From: Sphingobacterium daejeonense
GTDB taxonomy: Bacteria; Bacteroidota; Bacteroidia; Sphingobacteriales; Sphingobacteriaceae
DNA length: 64,000 nt
Direction: 5' to 3'
NCBI RefSeq assembly: GCF_901472535.1
Contig: NZ_LR590470.1
Coordinates: 4,588,001 to 4,652,000 of the forward strand
Under the pieces are notes generated by a model, which was given only the letters and a program-made list of their open reading frames with translations, was not told the origin of the DNA and ran no database searches. Made by a program: the position numbers and the translations under genes. Shown here in pieces: positions 46,176-55,840 of this stretch. How positions within the stretch are numbered: the first letter of the stretch is position 1; the number at the start of each line of letters is the position of its first letter.

Positions 46176-47738
46176 TTATTGAATTACTTCAATATCTTTC
46201 TTTGCGGAATGCGTTCCTCCGAACATATCCACTGCTTCTACTTCTACAGTATGATTACCAGCTTTCAGCTTCGGTAATTTCAGTTTCCAAAGGTGCGCTG
46301 AATTCACAGGTTCACTTGGCCTTCTGCCGACAACTAAAGATTCCGCTCCGTCATATTCCAACAGGCTCTTCAAATATGCAGGATCAGTCCCTTCTACTTT
46401 ATCCATAATGATCCAATCGGCATTGTCGATTCTATAACGTACTTGATCATTTGGAGAACCCAAGAAGAAGTTAGCATAGATATTATAGCGAGCAGAATAT
46501 TTAGCCTTAACCACCGAAGGACCAAATAATCCGATGCTGTAATTATCATCTTTGCCTACAACTTTATAGTCAAATTTATACTGGTTACCGTCGATATTCA
46601 AGATAGCATATCCTTTCGGAGTACCATCGCGCATTGTTGAAACCGGAACGCCTTGTTCATTTGACAAACCTGAATACCAATCTCCTGAAGTTGTACCAAC
46701 GTTATATTCGTGAAATGGTTTGGCGCCTTTCCAGCCATGCTCACTTGTATACAAGTTTTGTTGTTGATAGTGAGTATGTGCAGACAATCCCAACGTATTA
46801 GGATATGCTGCTAGAATATCGAATAATTTCTGTCTGTCTTCATTGCGGAACCCCTTTCCATTTTCAGGATTTAAAGGAATATGGAATGCCAATACGATCA
46901 ATTTATCTTTTGGAACAAACTTCAAATCGTTCGCAACAAATTCAATTTGATCTGGTCTCAATCCACCTTGGTATCCTTTACCTGTTTGAGGATGAGGATA
47001 GATAATGTCATCAAGAACAATAAAATGGGCATCTCCAACATTGAAAGAGTAGTTTGCTGGTCCAAATGTTTTTTCAAAACCTTCATCAGCCAATGAGTCT
47101 TGCTCAACATCATAGTTCATATCATGGTTACCCATAACATTATACCATGGCAAGCCCATTTGACCAATAGTTTGTTTATAACTAGGATGTAAAGAAAGGT
47201 CATCTCCAACTAAATCCCCAAGACTAATCCCAAACAATGGGCCTTTTCTAGTCTTTGCTTCATCAATGACACCTTTCTTGAAGAATTCCATTTCTTCAGC
47301 AGTGTATGCTTGAGGATCGCCAAATACAAACGCTGAAAATGCTTGTGGCTCTTCAGCTTCTGTCAATGCAAAATCTATTGATTTAGGCAATTTACCAGTA
47401 GCAGTGACACCAGGATATTTTAACGCTGGCGAACCAGCAGGCTTATGGATATAGTAAAATTTAGAATGGTTATCTGCGTCTTTGGCTAATTGATATCCCG
47501 ATGGCTTGACAACGAAGATAATATTATCATTCTGAACAGGAAGTTCATATTTACCATTGCGGTCGGTTTGCACGACCTCTCTACCGTTACTCACGCTGAC
47601 ACCTTCAAGGCCAACTTCTTTTCTGTCAAGTTTTCCATTTGAATTCGCATCAACAAAAACAGTTCCGCGGGCAATCTCTTGACCTAATACAGAACTTGTA
47701 ATTAAGCATGCAAGTAAAGACCAATATAATTTTTTCAT
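46176..47738 (-). CDS. three-domain calcineurin-like phosphoesterase (MetallophosN-Metallophos-MetallophosC)
   Basis: 520 residues with a Sec signal peptide (cleavage after VLGQ). Residues about 20-110 form an N-terminal SdrD-B/Ig-like domain (GTVFVDANSNGKLDRKEVGL), then the catalytic domain with VFGDPQAYT, SLGDLVGDD, VMGNHDMNYD, LAFHIPL and LGLSAHTHY, then a C-terminal beta domain (about 385-520, KYKFDYKVVGKD, HTVEVEAVDMFGGTH). A periplasmic or surface phosphoesterase. It is the next gene after the SusC/SusD operon on the minus strand but is separated from it by 670 bases and a terminator, so probably independent. Confidence 0.93.
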   Translation of the reverse strand: MKKLYWSLLACLITSSVLGQEIARGTVFVDANSNGKLDRKEVGLEGVSVSNGREVVQTDRNGKYELPVQNDNIIFVVKPSGYQLAKDADNHSKFYYIHKPAGSPALKYPGVTATGKLPKSIDFALTEAEEPQAFSAFVFGDPQAYTAEEMEFFKKGVIDEAKTRKGPLFGISLGDLVGDDLSLHPSYKQTIGQMGLPWYNVMGNHDMNYDVEQDSLADEGFEKTFGPANYSFNVGDAHFIVLDDIIYPHPQTGKGYQGGLRPDQIEFVANDLKFVPKDKLIVLAFHIPLNPENGKGFRNEDRQKLFDILAAYPNTLGLSAHTHYQQQNLYTSEHGWKGAKPFHEYNVGTTSGDWYSGLSNEQGVPVSTMRDGTPKGYAILNIDGNQYKFDYKVVGKDDNYSIGLFGPSVVKAKYSARYNIYANFFLGSPNDQVRYRIDNADWIIMDKVEGTDPAYLKSLLEYDGAESLVVGRRPSEPVNSAHLWKLKLPKLKAGNHTVEVEAVDMFGGTHSAKKDIEVIQ

Positions 47739-48157
47739 GTGTTATGGGTTGTTTATTTCAAACTTAAGGCATGTGGTTTAATAGAAGATTAAGACAATGT
47801 TAAGTTAAAATTTTCAGCCTGAAAACGAACCATATACATCAAAAATATTACAGGAATAAAGACTTTAATTAAAATTGGAAGCAAATATTATTGTCTAGTT
47901 AATATAAGCATAACAACATCTTAAGATAGGATTGCCCCAGAATTCAAATAATAATTGTACTTTCGTTTAAGTTAATTAATAATGTTATTAAATATTTATT
48001 TCATCCATAATTTAGTGAGCAAGGGTGACAATCCCCACAGAATTAAAATTACTCCTTCCATAATTACGCGAAAAGGTAGTTCCTATTAGGAGCTGCCTTT
48101 TTATTTTTTTAAACGAAGATTAATTCCGAACTTATTCTCCAATAAACCTCATCCACA
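47739..48157. other. intergenic region with an orphan terminator
   Basis: 419 bases with no clear gene. At 48071-48108 the plus strand has a 15-bp stem (AAAAGGTAGTTCCTA / TAGGAGCTGCCTTTT, two G-T pairs) followed by TATTTTTTT, a good intrinsic terminator without an annotated gene before it. TACTTTCG near 47957 is a one-mismatch -7 box, so a transcript of roughly 140 bases is possible. A 35-codon frame from ATG 47980 stops inside the hairpin. Confidence 0.45.
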
Positions 48158-48349
48158 ATGAAAAAAGTAAATCCTGCATTCATACTCAATATCATTCATG
48201 CCAGTATTTCGCTTTTGATAATACTACAAAATAATCAGCAAGAACTCTGGAGATCCATATTTGCTGGAATAGGTTTTATAACCTTCCTTACATTCTCTTT
48301 CTTGATCTTCAAGAAAAACAAAGCAAAAAAGAAAGTTAGATTCAATTAA
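48158..48349 (+). CDS. small two-helix membrane protein
   Basis: 63 residues: MKKVNPAFILNIIHASISLL opens the first hydrophobic helix, a polar turn (QNNQQELWR) follows, then IFAGIGFITFLTFSFLIF and a very basic tail KKNKAKKKVRFN. Its own terminator comes four bases after the stop, which supports real expression. Family not recognised. Confidence 0.6.
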   Translation: MKKVNPAFILNIIHASISLLIILQNNQQELWRSIFAGIGFITFLTFSFLIFKKNKAKKKVRFN

Positions 48350-48352
48350 AAA

Positions 48353-48375
48353 GAGGAGCTATTGCTCCTCCTTTC
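48353..48375. terminator. intrinsic terminator
   Basis: GAGGAGC (48353-48359) pairs with GCTCCTC (48364-48370) around a TATT loop, with A-rich sequence to the left and CTTTC to the right. It lies between the convergent small membrane gene and SusD. Confidence 0.7.
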
Positions 48376-48409
48376 TATTAACAAAATAACTAAATTATAT
48401 TTTTCTTTT

Positions 48410-50395
48410 TTATTGAATTGCTCCTTGATCAGCTATAATAGGCCAGCCAGGATTTTGGTATAAAGTTGAATTTTGTGGAGTCCCATCCGACGAAGTAATA
48501 GAGAAATGGTTAAAGGCAATTGGACTTAGATAATGTGCCTCGGTCCATTTATATCCATTTAAAACCAAGTTGTTAGAACTTAAGTTAATCCTGTATGGCC
48601 TTAAGTATGGACTCTCGGCTTTTGAAGACACATTCGCAGTTTTACCTGGAGTATTAGGTTGAATTAAAACACTTCCCGCTTCATTAACAAACCATTTTTC
48701 CATTGGCCCCCAAACTTTGATACCTTCTAAGATCAATGGGTTGTTTTTTAATTGATCTAAAGACCTCCAACGCTTAAGATCTCCAAAACGGAATCCCTCT
48801 GCCATTAATTCCAATCTCCGCTCACGTCGTATATTATACAATATCTTATCATTTAATACCACTCCATTACTATATGCCCCCAAATCTCTTTTTGCTTCTT
48901 CAGCCATATTGGTGTTAGCAATAGTGACATTAAAATCAGGATTTACCCCAGCACGTTCACGTATTCTGCTCCAGTAATTAGCAGCCTTACCATTGATTGA
49001 CTTGTTCTTTAAATAACTCGCCTCAATATAATTTAAATATGCTTCCACCGCTCTAAAGACAATAGAACCAGTAGTACCAGCAGATCCCTCAGCCTGCCCA
49101 TTCAAATAACTCAAACCCTTTTTGAGAGCATATCCTGTTACATATCGAACCTCGGCCTGTCCTGTAATGTCTGGATAACCTTCTAAAATAGGACTCCCAT
49201 CTGTATTGTTACGGTCAGTAAACCGCAACTCTCTAGGTCCTTTCATAAAAATTTGAAGCCTATTATCACGATCAGCCTTGACTGTTGAAATAGAATCATC
49301 GCCTTTATAACCAGAACCGGATGCATAAATAGGTAAACCATTTGCCATCGTAAAGTTTTCTACCAACCCTCTTGAATAACCGGTATTGCCTCCATTGGTG
49401 TTCAAATAATGGTTTACATTGTGTGAAACATTCTGAACAGTAGAATAACTTCTCCACAATAATACTTCACTGTATTTATTCAGGTCCATATCACCAAACA
49501 TCGCAAAATATGGATTTGCCGATGAGTTGTATCCATCATCTTGGGTGTTTGAAACCAATGGCATCGCATCAGCCACTTGCTCAGATGCAGACATCGCCTC
49601 AGTTAAGAAAAAATCAATTTCATTATCGATCTGCAATGTAAATGAAGGATGTGATTTCTTTCCTGGCCAGTTTGATGTTCCAGGTACCAAAGCTGAATTC
49701 TTATGATAAGTCAACCAAGTAGCCTCATGCAAGGCAACACGAGACTTAAATAATAATGCCGCATTTTTGTTGACTCTATTTTGTTGATTAGGTGACGGAC
49801 TCTTCAATAACATAATGGCTGAGTCTAGATCCGCCAAAATAAATCGTGCAACTACATTCCGAGGCTGCCTTACTGAAGCATCAACAAGCTGACCTAAATT
49901 ATCTTGCATGGTACTCCTGACAATTGGAAAATCACCCAATGCCTGAACCTTATTGAAATATTGATAAGCCCTCAGAAAATAAGCCTCTCCGATATAATGC
50001 TCAATATTGCCTGTAGCGCCAGAAATTTTGTTTTCTTTCCATTTAGGCAAAACCTGCTCGAAGAAATAATTCAATTGTCTGATATTGCTAAAATCGTATT
50101 CCCCTCCGTTAGTTGGTACTTTCCATTCTCCAGGAACCCATCGCGTAGCATACGAACTTGTTAATTGATTGTCCGTATGATTATCGTTCGCAAATGTCCC
50201 TATCCCCCAACCTGAATGTGTAGGAAAGAAATATTGGGATAAAGTATAAGTAGCAAGGTCGGCCTCCGTATTCAAATAATCTCCAGGAGTAATATTCGAA
50301 AGGGGCTCACGGTCCAAGTATTTGTTGCAGCTTGTCGAAAACAAAGTTCCAAATGCAAGACCCATGAATATGATGTTTTTAAATGTTGTTTTCAT
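48410..50395 (-). CDS. SusD/RagB-like nutrient-binding lipoprotein
   Basis: 661 residues with lipobox LFSTSC (Cys 23). SusD landmarks: NKYLDREPLSNITPGDYLNT, IRQLNYFFEQVLPKW, IGEAYFLRAYQYFNKVQALG, VFRAVEAYLNYIEASYLKN, and NIRRERRLELMAEGFRFGDL. It is longer than the other two SusDs here. It follows SusC by 13 bases and ends the sigma/FecR/SusC/SusD operon. The ligand is unknown; no glycosidase lies in the operon. Confidence 0.95.
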   Translation of the reverse strand: MKTTFKNIIFMGLAFGTLFSTSCNKYLDREPLSNITPGDYLNTEADLATYTLSQYFFPTHSGWGIGTFANDNHTDNQLTSSYATRWVPGEWKVPTNGGEYDFSNIRQLNYFFEQVLPKWKENKISGATGNIEHYIGEAYFLRAYQYFNKVQALGDFPIVRSTMQDNLGQLVDASVRQPRNVVARFILADLDSAIMLLKSPSPNQQNRVNKNAALLFKSRVALHEATWLTYHKNSALVPGTSNWPGKKSHPSFTLQIDNEIDFFLTEAMSASEQVADAMPLVSNTQDDGYNSSANPYFAMFGDMDLNKYSEVLLWRSYSTVQNVSHNVNHYLNTNGGNTGYSRGLVENFTMANGLPIYASGSGYKGDDSISTVKADRDNRLQIFMKGPRELRFTDRNNTDGSPILEGYPDITGQAEVRYVTGYALKKGLSYLNGQAEGSAGTTGSIVFRAVEAYLNYIEASYLKNKSINGKAANYWSRIRERAGVNPDFNVTIANTNMAEEAKRDLGAYSNGVVLNDKILYNIRRERRLELMAEGFRFGDLKRWRSLDQLKNNPLILEGIKVWGPMEKWFVNEAGSVLIQPNTPGKTANVSSKAESPYLRPYRINLSSNNLVLNGYKWTEAHYLSPIAFNHFSITSSDGTPQNSTLYQNPGWPIIADQGAIQ

Positions 50396-50408
50396 GTTAA
50401 TGATTGGA

Positions 50409-53400
50409 TTAGAAATTTACATTAAGACCAAAGGAATAAACCGAGGAGAATGGATATGTTTTACCATCATTCCAGCCGCCAAGACCTACAGTCTCAGGGT
50501 CAAATACCTTCGCCATCTTGCTAAAGGTTAATAAGTTTTCTCCAGACACATATAAGCGAATCCTAGAAATTCCAATGGAATTTAATCTCGGAGAATTAAA
50601 AGAGTATCCAATTTGAGCATTCTTTAAACGTAAATACGCCGCAGACTGAAGGTACCTTGTTTGAACATTTTGATTCTTTGTCGTATTAAAATATGGACGA
50701 GGAAGATATGAGTCCATATTTACGTCCAATACACCATTTTGAACCATAACGGAATTCTCATCTCTGAAGAAATCCAAGTTCTCTTCAAATCCAGCAGATT
50801 GCCACATACCACCGCTAGCACCCCAAAAATAAGGTCCATTAGGCATATGGTCACGCTTACCGACCCCTTGGAAAAACATCCTGAAATCAAAACCTTTGTA
50901 TGATCCGTTCAAATCTAAACTATAGCGATAGCGTGGCTGTGAGTTACCAATAATGCTCAAATCACCATGGTCATTTAAGGTGTTTGCTCCAGCTGAAACG
51001 ATTCCATCACCATTCAAATCTTGGTACATGATATCACCTGCCTGCCATTTGCTAGCAAAGTTCTGTTTACTGTGTGCCAAGTGCGCATCCATTTCTTCTT
51101 GAGACTGCGCAATACCTACCGTAGTATAACCCCAAATCTCCCCATTACGCTTGCCATTGTACCAGTTGCTGATGGTACCTGTCAAATTTGGATATTCAGT
51201 AACGGTTTGTCTATCATCAGCAAATACTCCACGAACAGAATAATTGAAGTTGCCAATGTTATCTTTCCAGTTCAGTTCAACCTCAAATCCCTTAGAGTTC
51301 ATCTCTGCATTGTTTAACCTTGGAACTTCTGTACCCAAAATAACAGGAAGTTCAGGAGCAGGACCAATCATGTTGAAGGTATTACGTTGGAATAATTCAA
51401 AAGTAACTCCTAAACGGTTTTGTAAGGCCTGAAGGTCAAACCCTATGTTCCAGCTGGAAATTCTTTCCCATGTTAATGTCGAAGCAATTAAACCAGGAGC
51501 TCCAGCTAAATTCTGCTTTAAACCATTTAACAACCAAGAATTGCCATTTACATTGAAAGGAAGAATGGAATAAAACGGATACCAGTTATTAGTATATTGG
51601 TTCCCCAATTCACCATATGAACCTCTCAGCTTAAATACAGAGATTTGCTCATCCCAAGTCCAAAAATCTTCATTGGCAATATTCCATCCCGCAGAAAATG
51701 AAGGAAATAAATTCCACCTTAAATCACGAGGAAATCTTGATGAACCATCGTACCTGCCATTCGCTTCAAATAAATACTTCTCTTTATAATTATAGTTTAA
51801 CCTCCCAAAAAAACCAGCAGTAGCCCAATGTTGGTATTCTCCCGAAGTTAATGGATTCAAGGTCGCAGTATTCAATGTTGGGATGTTATCCGAAATTAAA
51901 TCGGTCATCGAACCTGCAAGAGTCCTATATTTATTCAGCTCAGAATTAAAACCAACCAAGAATTTAAAATTATGGTCATCGTTTAACCTTAATGAATAAT
52001 CCGTAAAAATATTCGTGCTGAAATACTCGTCTTTTCTATTGCTTTCGGATACACTTGTATAACCCGCAGCATTATAACCTACTGCTAATGGATATGGATT
52101 ATTGTCCACATCATAGCTATATGCTTTTAAAATTTCGTTATGGCCATTTGAATTGGTAATTCTATAGTTCACATTCGCCGTAATATTCCAATTATCCAAT
52201 GGCCTCGCCTGTAATTGGAGCTGTTGATATAATAAGTCTTTTACAGCTTTGGTACGCCCGCCCTCAGTTAATTGTGCCAACTCGCTGGCATCAGTGAACT
52301 GTCCGTTGTCATCTCTGGTAGGAACTGTTGGCCATCTCCTCGCGATATTATGATAATATAGATCATTCATGTGACTCGCCTTCTCATAATCCTCGCGCAC
52401 GAACCTCGTGTTCGACATCAAATCAATGCCATCATGAATCTTCACATTAATTTTATTCGCAAATGAATAGCGTTGGAAGTTGTCATCAGCATATTTGTTC
52501 AAACCACTTTGATCCATTAAATTCAGAGAGGTGTAGAAATTAACTTTCTCACCGCCCCCATTGGCGCTTAGGGTATGTTCATGTGAAGGTGAATAGTCTC
52601 TATATACCTCATCAAACCAATTGGTATTCGCATTGGAACCACCATAATATTGCCACCTGCCATTTGGACCCGGAGTACTTACCGTATTGATCTCTCCTTT
52701 TTGATAGGCAGTAATACGATCCAGAACTTCCTGGGAAAATACAGCCTGTTCACCATCATTCGCTTTCACCTCATTGAAATAATAAGCAAAAGTTCGCGAA
52801 TCCAACATCGTTGGCAAGCCCCTTGGTTTGCTCAAGCGAAAGTTGTTATTATAATTTACCAAAGTTTTGCCTGATTTACCCGTTTTGGTCGTTATCAGAA
52901 TCACACCGAATGGTGCACGAGAACCATAAATCGAAGAAGCAGCAGCATCCTTCAAGACTGTAATGTTCTCAATATCATTTGGATTTAAGGCATTGATGTC
53001 ACCTTCCATCCCGTCTATGAGGATTAAAGGTGAGGAGCTCGAACCTACCCCAATCGTACCTGCACCACGAATGTTGATGTTCATCGTTTGGTTCAACTCT
53101 CCTCCCATCCCTGCATTCTGAACATTTAATCCCGGTACCATCCCCTGAAGCGCTTGTGCAGTATTTTGAACAGGACGGGCCTCTAATTCTTTTGCACTTA
53201 CAGTAGAAACTGCACCTGTTAAATTAGCTTTCTTTTGTTGGCCATAGCCAACTACCACAACCTCATCCATAAGATTCTCTTCTTCAGCTAATGTAATGGT
53301 CATCTCTTGTGTAGATGCCGAAACAGATTGAGATACATAACCCATGGAAGTAACAACCAAGACAGCATTCGAACCAGATACTCTTAACGAAAATTCCCCG

Positions 53401-53921
53401 TTTTCATTTGTCGACGTGCTATTGGCAGTGCCTTTTTCAGAAACTGTTGCAAGAGCAATAGGCTGCCCTTCTTTATCTAGCACCCTACCCTTAACAGCAA
53501 CTTGTACCAATTCGGTGTTTGAAACAGTTTTGACCTCCGTAGTATTTCCTTTTACAGAAGGTCTGATTAATATAATTTTATCTTTTACCTCATAACTTAC
53601 ATCCTGATTCGCCAAGATCTTGTTCAATGCTGTTTGAAGACTGATCTTTGAATCGACAATAGTTACCCTCGAAGAATTAGACAATAAGGATTCATTGTAG
53701 ACAATCTGAAATCCGCTCTTCTTTCGAATCTCTTTTAAGGCTTCCTTGGCAGAAACATTCTTAAGATTTAAGGAAATGGTCTGGCTAAAACCAAGCGCAA
53801 AACCATTCAATGCTAAACAGGAAATTACTATGGCTAATTTAGAAGCTTTATTTATCCTTGGAATTATCAGCTTCCCAAATATCTCATAGCCCTGAAAAGG
53901 AATAAAGAATTTTTTGTTCAT
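50409..53921 (-). CDS. SusC/RagA TonB-linked transporter with N-terminal STN domain
   Basis: 1170 residues, unbroken. After a signal segment, an STN domain (SLNLKNVSAKEALKEIRKKS, GFQIVYNESLL, about 50-115) that in such transporters signals to a FecR protein, then a carboxypeptidase-like domain (VKGRVLDKEGQPIALATV), the plug start DEVVVVGYGQQKKANLTGAV and the barrel ending GLNVNF. The STN domain fits the FecR and ECF sigma genes immediately upstream: ligand binding should release the sigma factor and raise expression of this operon. 93-base gap to FecR. Confidence 0.95.
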   Translation of the reverse strand: MNKKFFIPFQGYEIFGKLIIPRINKASKLAIVISCLALNGFALGFSQTISLNLKNVSAKEALKEIRKKSGFQIVYNESLLSNSSRVTIVDSKISLQTALNKILANQDVSYEVKDKIILIRPSVKGNTTEVKTVSNTELVQVAVKGRVLDKEGQPIALATVSEKGTANSTSTNENGEFSLRVSGSNAVLVVTSMGYVSQSVSASTQEMTITLAEEENLMDEVVVVGYGQQKKANLTGAVSTVSAKELEARPVQNTAQALQGMVPGLNVQNAGMGGELNQTMNINIRGAGTIGVGSSSSPLILIDGMEGDINALNPNDIENITVLKDAAASSIYGSRAPFGVILITTKTGKSGKTLVNYNNNFRLSKPRGLPTMLDSRTFAYYFNEVKANDGEQAVFSQEVLDRITAYQKGEINTVSTPGPNGRWQYYGGSNANTNWFDEVYRDYSPSHEHTLSANGGGEKVNFYTSLNLMDQSGLNKYADDNFQRYSFANKINVKIHDGIDLMSNTRFVREDYEKASHMNDLYYHNIARRWPTVPTRDDNGQFTDASELAQLTEGGRTKAVKDLLYQQLQLQARPLDNWNITANVNYRITNSNGHNEILKAYSYDVDNNPYPLAVGYNAAGYTSVSESNRKDEYFSTNIFTDYSLRLNDDHNFKFLVGFNSELNKYRTLAGSMTDLISDNIPTLNTATLNPLTSGEYQHWATAGFFGRLNYNYKEKYLFEANGRYDGSSRFPRDLRWNLFPSFSAGWNIANEDFWTWDEQISVFKLRGSYGELGNQYTNNWYPFYSILPFNVNGNSWLLNGLKQNLAGAPGLIASTLTWERISSWNIGFDLQALQNRLGVTFELFQRNTFNMIGPAPELPVILGTEVPRLNNAEMNSKGFEVELNWKDNIGNFNYSVRGVFADDRQTVTEYPNLTGTISNWYNGKRNGEIWGYTTVGIAQSQEEMDAHLAHSKQNFASKWQAGDIMYQDLNGDGIVSAGANTLNDHGDLSIIGNSQPRYRYSLDLNGSYKGFDFRMFFQGVGKRDHMPNGPYFWGASGGMWQSAGFEENLDFFRDENSVMVQNGVLDVNMDSYLPRPYFNTTKNQNVQTRYLQSAAYLRLKNAQIGYSFNSPRLNSIGISRIRLYVSGENLLTFSKMAKVFDPETVGLGGWNDGKTYPFSSVYSFGLNVNF

Positions 53922-54014
53922 ATAAGTAGGTGTTATAGATTATAAAATGGTCTTTTATAATTTCATTACTTATATAGAGTTCAATTCTTTCGACTACCCT
54001 AAAAAAAATTTAAT

Positions 54015-55019
54015 TTATTTTCTAAACGTTAGAACTTTGTCGTTTAGTTGTAGAATGGAATGACTCGAAGCGTCTAATAACAAAATCAATTCCTCTAATT
54101 CGTTTTCTCGAGCCAAGTAAATAGTGAAGTTCTCTACGGGAACACTATTACGGTCAAACTTAAAATCATAATATTTTTGAAGGTCTTCAAGGATAAACCT
54201 TAAGCTCCTGTTGTCATAATATAGAAAACCATCTTTCCAAGCTAAATATTCTTCAATCTCCCCTTCGTCAAGAGACTTCATCAATGCCTGATTCGAATTT
54301 ACACGTATCAAATTGCCAGGCTTTAATTTATTGTTTTTCCCAGTATGCACAGCCTTTACATTTAAGCTCCCCTCATATAAAAAAGTTTCATCGTAGGAAC
54401 CTGTGGTTTTCACGTTAAATGAAGTGCCCAATACCTGAATGGTCTGTTGTTCGGTCTTGACCTCAAAAGGGACTTTTTTATTGTCCTTTTTAAAACTCTT
54501 CACTTCGAAATAAGCTTCTCCTGCTAGCGTCAATTTACGATCTTTAAGATATGAAGCTGCATAATGTAAATTGGAATTTGCATTGAGGTTGACAATTGAA
54601 CCGTCCGGAAGCTCAACTTTATAAACTTCTCCAATACCCGTTTTAATATTTAGAATATCATCCTCCCCTAATCCAAGCCTTGAAATATTTAGGACCATTT
54701 TTTTATCCTTATCTAGGAAAATAGCTTTGGATTCGTCGTTGCCAACGGATAGAGGTTCTGTTTTAGAAAATGAATTGTTCTGTTCCGTTAAGGTACCTGC
54801 TAGGAAGTCTGCAGTGACTTCTTTCCCCTCATTTCTCTTGAAAAAATCACGGATATGATCCTGTTTGAAAAAAACTAAACATCCAACAATAGCAAAGACC
54901 AAAATAAAAGACACCGTCGAAAGATTTCTTTTAATCTTCCGCCTTCTATCTTTTTTAATGGAATGGATTAATCTATCGTGGATTTCTATCCCTAAATCTC
55001 CTTTGCTTTTTTCATCCAT
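54015..55019 (-). CDS. FecR-type anti-sigma regulator (DUF4974 C-terminus)
   Basis: 334 residues: a basic cytoplasmic segment, one membrane helix (LSTVSFILVFAIVGCLVFF, about 33-51), the periplasmic FecR domain (YKVELPDGSIVNLNANSNLH, LTLAGEAYFEVKSF, IQVLGTSFNVKT) and the DUF4974 tail (LRFILEDLQKYYDFKF, ending VLTFRK). It holds and releases the ECF sigma factor encoded 12 bases upstream in response to the SusC STN domain. Confidence 0.93.
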   Translation of the reverse strand: MDEKSKGDLGIEIHDRLIHSIKKDRRRKIKRNLSTVSFILVFAIVGCLVFFKQDHIRDFFKRNEGKEVTADFLAGTLTEQNNSFSKTEPLSVGNDESKAIFLDKDKKMVLNISRLGLGEDDILNIKTGIGEVYKVELPDGSIVNLNANSNLHYAASYLKDRKLTLAGEAYFEVKSFKKDNKKVPFEVKTEQQTIQVLGTSFNVKTTGSYDETFLYEGSLNVKAVHTGKNNKLKPGNLIRVNSNQALMKSLDEGEIEEYLAWKDGFLYYDNRSLRFILEDLQKYYDFKFDRNSVPVENFTIYLARENELEELILLLDASSHSILQLNDKVLTFRK

Positions 55020-55031
55020 ATTCTCCGGTAA

Positions 55032-55610
55032 TTAGAAGAATAAAATCGAGGTTGTAATAATTAAAATTGATTTTTTCAGCAAGCTCAAAACCTTGGACAT
55101 ATGATACTCAACAGATTTGATACTGAGGTTCATCCGTCCTGCAATTTCTTTGTACGTCAAATCTTCATTCCTATTCAACTCGAATATTGTTCTACTTTTT
55201 TTCGTCAATTTATTCTTTAGAACGTGATTTAATTGGAATTCAATATCCTTTAATGCTAATTGGTCGTATTCTGAGGTCATAATATCAAAGCTGTCTATAT
55301 TCAGCATTTCAACCTTTTTCCTCTCCTTCAAAACAAAAATACATTTGTTTTTGATACAAACACTAAGATACGCCTTGATCGAGTATCGAATTTCCAATTT
55401 ATGACGAATTCTCCAAATATCCAGGAACACATCATGAAGAACATCCTTTGCAAGCTCCTCATCCCTTAAAAATGAATAACTGCTGTCGAAAAAATTCTCC
55501 CAATATTTAAAATAAATCTCCGAAAAAGCTGTCTTATCGTTGTTCTTAAGCCTTGAAACAAGATCATAATCTTCCCAAGATAGTCCAGAAACTGAAGGCA
55601 ATGGATTCAT
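55032..55610 (-). CDS. ECF RNA polymerase sigma-70 factor (Bacteroidota SusC-linked type)
   Basis: 192 residues. Region 2 reads YDLVSRLKNNDKTAFSEIYF, LAKDVLHDVFLDIWRIRHKL, KAYLSVCIKNKCI; region 4 is LTYKEIAGRMNLSIKSVEYH, MSKVLSLLKKS. This is the short ECF type that precedes FecR and SusC genes in Bacteroidota. It starts the minus-strand operon; the promoter should lie in 55611-55780, where I see only AT-rich sequence. Confidence 0.93.
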   Translation of the reverse strand: MNPLPSVSGLSWEDYDLVSRLKNNDKTAFSEIYFKYWENFFDSSYSFLRDEELAKDVLHDVFLDIWRIRHKLEIRYSIKAYLSVCIKNKCIFVLKERKKVEMLNIDSFDIMTSEYDQLALKDIEFQLNHVLKNKLTKKSRTIFELNRNEDLTYKEIAGRMNLSIKSVEYHMSKVLSLLKKSILIITTSILFF

Positions 55611-55780
55611 CAGATAATTTAGGTTATTTGTATTATGTATAATTTATTATAAAAATAATGGTTAAAATACAGTTTGCAACTTTTTGATTACTTTTTTTAA
55701 AAATTATTTCCAAAATCTATCGAAACGCAATAAAAACAATGAAAATCGAAAACTCTTGATTCAATCAATAATAAAAGAAC

Positions 55781-55809
55781 CCCCAAAAAGCTTCTAACTT
55801 TTCGGGGGC
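55781..55809 (-). terminator. terminator of the tricorn-like protease gene
   Basis: CCCCAAAAAG (55781-55790) and CTTTTCGGGGG (about 55798-55808) form a stem with one mismatch around a CTTCTAA-type loop; on the minus strand it is followed by TTCTTTTATTATT. Confidence 0.7.
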
Positions 55810-55840
55810 ACTTCATTTATCAAAACCTATCTCGACAAAC

